Assembly: GCF_033958435.1 (NCBI RefSeq) | Contig: NC_134142.1 | Span: 100,077,001 to 100,141,000, forward strand | DNA length: 64,000 bases | Reading direction: 5' to 3' | Origin: Carettochelys insculpta | Taxonomy: Eukaryota; Chordata; Testudines; Carettochelyidae | Shown: one piece after another, positions 61,158-64,000 of the stretch | Layout: each line of letters begins with the position of its first letter | Position numbering within the stretch: the first letter of the stretch is position 1 | Program-made: the position numbers and the translations under genes | Notes under the pieces: generated by a model | Told to the model about the DNA's origin: nothing | Seen by the model: only the letters and a program-made list of their open reading frames with translations | The model's database searches: none

Positions 61158-61168
61158 TTATTTTCTCT

Positions 61169-63526
61169 AGTACATTTTGGAACAGTCCAGCAACCAGCCA
61201 TTCTTACAAAGCCTCTGCTTGCTAAAATATGTTCCGACATGGTGAATTTGGTATATATCACGTTCAGAATATTGCCAGAGTACACCATGTGCTCACTTCT
61301 CCACATCCCCACTCTTTTGTTAATGTTCTTACAACTTAATTTCAAGCTCAGATACACCAACCATTAATCTAGTTATGCTCCACTGTGGGGTGGTTGTTTT
61401 GGTTCTTTGTTTTTTAACCTATAAAGCTCTCCACAACCCAAGTCTTAGCATAGACATTCCTTTGCACCGACCATGTGTCAAGCCAAGGGTACGTTATTAA
61501 GGGGCTGTATTTGACGTTTCTAGACATATAGGGTTACATAAGTCGGACTTGTTGTCATAAAAGAATTACGATTAGTTGGTATGCTGCCACACTATTTAAA
61601 AAACAAAAATCAAGTAATGTTAGATATTTGTGGGAAAAGTGGCATTAATATAATGAAATCTTTTCTTAGCCCTAATTAAATAGCTGCATCTGTTTGATAA
61701 ATGCATTAATGGAAAATATTCTTACTCCTATATTTTTTAAACATATTTGCCACTATAGCTCCCGGGGTTGGTTGATAAGTTATTCATAAGGCAGTGATGA
61801 CAGTTACAAATAAATTAATTTTAAAACATGCAGCTAGAATTCACATACGGTAATGCAGCTTAGAGAAGGCAGATTAAAAATAACAAGAAACAGGATGGAA
61901 ACACTGCAGGGGAAAAGGTTTCAGTGAACAGGACACACTCAGCCATTTGCTCAAAAATACAGCAACTGACTAAAAGAAATCAAGACTACCTGTTTTTTGT
62001 TAAATATAATAATAGCAACAACAACCCACTGTTATTCAGCATTTTACTTTTTTAAACTGCTCTTTGGAAGTGTGCCATGAGTATGTAATAGCACAATACA
62101 AAAGGTTACTAAATGGTGGATTTGAGTGGGTGTGAAGTCTTCTTTTCAAAGCCACTATTTAACTGCCTTTTCCAAAAGTTGTGTGGCAAAATGCCACAGT
62201 AATGAAAGAAGTATTTTTTCTTGTGATTGAGTATGAGCTGCTAAAGTAGTGAGTATACTAAACTCATACTCCTTTAATGGCTCCTGAGCCAGCTTTGGCT
62301 GCTATGCGCTGTTCTACCAGAGCAACTCAGCCCTAAACCCAGAGAATCACCCTTGTAACGAGGAATTTCTGGATGTGTATGAGTACTATATTGCCCCTTC
62401 TACCATCACTGTTCGAGGCTGTTAGACAAGACATGACTGGGGATTAGGGCAGTAACTGGGTCTGCTCTTCAGTAGTCAGCTGCAATAACAGACTGTTGGC
62501 AGCTGCCACAGGTTACAGCCTAATTTATACCAGGAGACTGACCCAATACTTAGTCCCAAAATCAGGAGAGTAAAAGGGGGCCTTGCATCGTCTTCAGCAC
62601 TCCTCAACAACAGCATAACTAATGGCTCCGAGTCAGATTCCATTTACACCAGTGTAATTCCATGAACTAAAAATGGAGTTATTCCTGAATTACTAGATTT
62701 AACTCAATCAGGCCCAATAAGAGTTGTGGGCTCTCAGCGCTTTGCAGACCAAACCCGTTCTTGGCAAAGAAACTGTGTCTTTGGACAAGGCTTTACAATG
62801 GAGCTTGGTGGCATGTAAAGCCCCCACTACTTCACCCAGGCATTTAATATCAAAGCTGATTAATTCAGATTCCACGTCCAGAAGGTAGCATTCTGATGAT
62901 GCAGTCAGAAACCCTCCACCTACTCCTGCCTCCCTTTGCAGGAAAATAACATACCTGACATCACTGCCAAGTATAAAATAATGGGCAAAGGGCTAGATTC
63001 AAATGGAGGAGTAAAGATTAACACAGTAAAAGGATCAGATGCATTTAAAAAAACATGTAAAATAAAAATATAATCAGAAAGAAACCTGTGTGACAAGTAG
63101 CCTCAAATGCTACTAGCTTCCCTGTTATACAGTCCATTGAGAGTTTGTCTTAAAAGGTGGCACAAAATATTTTCCTTCCACACATGGCACACTCTTCTAT
63201 AATGAATGTTATATTCTCAGTCATTACACTTATATATTTGTTCTAAGATTAGGTTATCCACATAGGTATGTATCAGTGTCCTTTTAAACAGACCAGAATT
63301 ATTTAAAGTTTTTGCCATTTGCGTATGAATTCTCAAATAAATAATTCTGATGGACATGCTGGTTGGTGTAAAGACAACTAGGCAAAAACCTATGACATAT
63401 TTCCTGCTGGAGAAGAAAATGTTGTTGAACAGAGACAACTCCTGACAACTTATCAGATACCCCATCAGACAGCAGCTGGATCCTGCCATCCTGCACAAGA
63501 GGGCCACAGAAATAAGACAACTCTGA
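61169..63526. other. Presumed intron, no gene recognised
   Basis: AT-rich, stop-dense sequence. No element was recognised before the MITE at 63527. Confidence 0.5.
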
Positions 63527-63947
63527 GCTATGTCTACACAAGAGAATTTTCTCAACAAAACCCAGGGAGCATCCAGATTTCCAAGGTATTCTGTTAACAG
63601 TAAATCGACAGAATGCAGAACTTTTGTCGACAGCCATATCCCACTCCCCACAAGGCATAACACTTGTGTCTACAGAAATCTGTCAACAGAAAGACAGCCT
63701 GGACATTCTGGGGGCCCTCTGTTGACAGATATAGTGTCTGGGACACCATGCAGCCCTGTCTGCTGTGCTACCTGTTGGCTGTTTTGCCGATAGAACAGCC
63801 AGACAGCCCAGCTGCTCTCTATTGACAGAGAGAATCACTCCTGCGATCCACTTGGCAGTTTGGCGGTGATCTGTCAACAGAAGTTTTGTCGGAAAATATC
63901 TTCCAACTAAACCTTCTGTCAACAAATCACTGTAATCTAGACATAGC
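63527..63947. mobile_element. Harbinger-type MITE
   Basis: Left end GCTATGTCTACACAAGAG; right end reversed GCTATGTCTAGATTACAG. Many CTGTCAACAGA/TTTTGTCGACAG motifs inside, the same subterminal motif type as in 25112-29958 (for example 63897-63930 resembles 25150-25190). A likely deletion derivative of that autonomous lineage. Chance frames only. Confidence 0.7.
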
Positions 63948-64000
63948 AGGCTACTCTCACATAGTTTCCATTGTGTCTTCCCTGAGGTAGAGAAGGTTTG

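Overview
This is vertebrate nuclear DNA, most likely from a sauropsid and best matching a turtle. CR1 tails, MIR-like fragments, DIRS tyrosine-recombinase retroelements, and Harbinger and hAT transposons occur together in an AT-rich background. The species call is inference from repeat types, not from a host marker gene. There are no prokaryotic features, and almost all open frames are chance frames or belong to mobile elements.

The only host coding sequence I can support is one 126-bp exon at 51610-51735 on the minus strand. It encodes a calcium-binding EGF domain with phase 1-1 splice sites and reads as an EGF exon of NELL1. The rest of the window is then most simply NELL1 intron, into which many mobile elements have inserted.

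Layout: 1-11730 is intron with a CR1 tail, two inverted-arm retroelements (2170-2593, 3910-4196) and a MITE (8028-8297). 11731-17525 is a nearly complete DIRS element on the minus strand: gag, RT/RNase H/methyltransferase-like, tyrosine recombinase, inverted termini and an internal complementary region. 17526-25111 is intron with MIR-like fragments and a MITE. 25112-29958 is a decayed Harbinger with a CR1 LINE nested in it. 32778-37391 is the best preserved Harbinger: a transposase on the plus strand, interrupted by one intron, converges on a Myb/SANT-like partner on the minus strand. 40722-41038 is a small MITE and 42136-42342 another inverted-arm element. 45419-47780 is an internally deleted Harbinger. 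48025-48279 is a foldback hairpin. 51610-51735 is the NELL1 exon. 53192-54167 is a non-autonomous hAT element. 58411-58546 is a long TA microsatellite. Two MITEs (59861-60111, 63527-63947) and a fourth inverted-arm element (60866-61157) complete the window.

The most interesting signal is the inverted-arm family. Four copies share one asymmetric plan: a short inverted arm, then a full arm ending in an extra tail of about 40 bp. Each copy is flanked by direct repeats of 11-16 bp, which indicates target-primed retrotransposition. Each arm also carries a hammerhead-ribozyme-like core. Together these features suggest a non-autonomous Penelope-like element.
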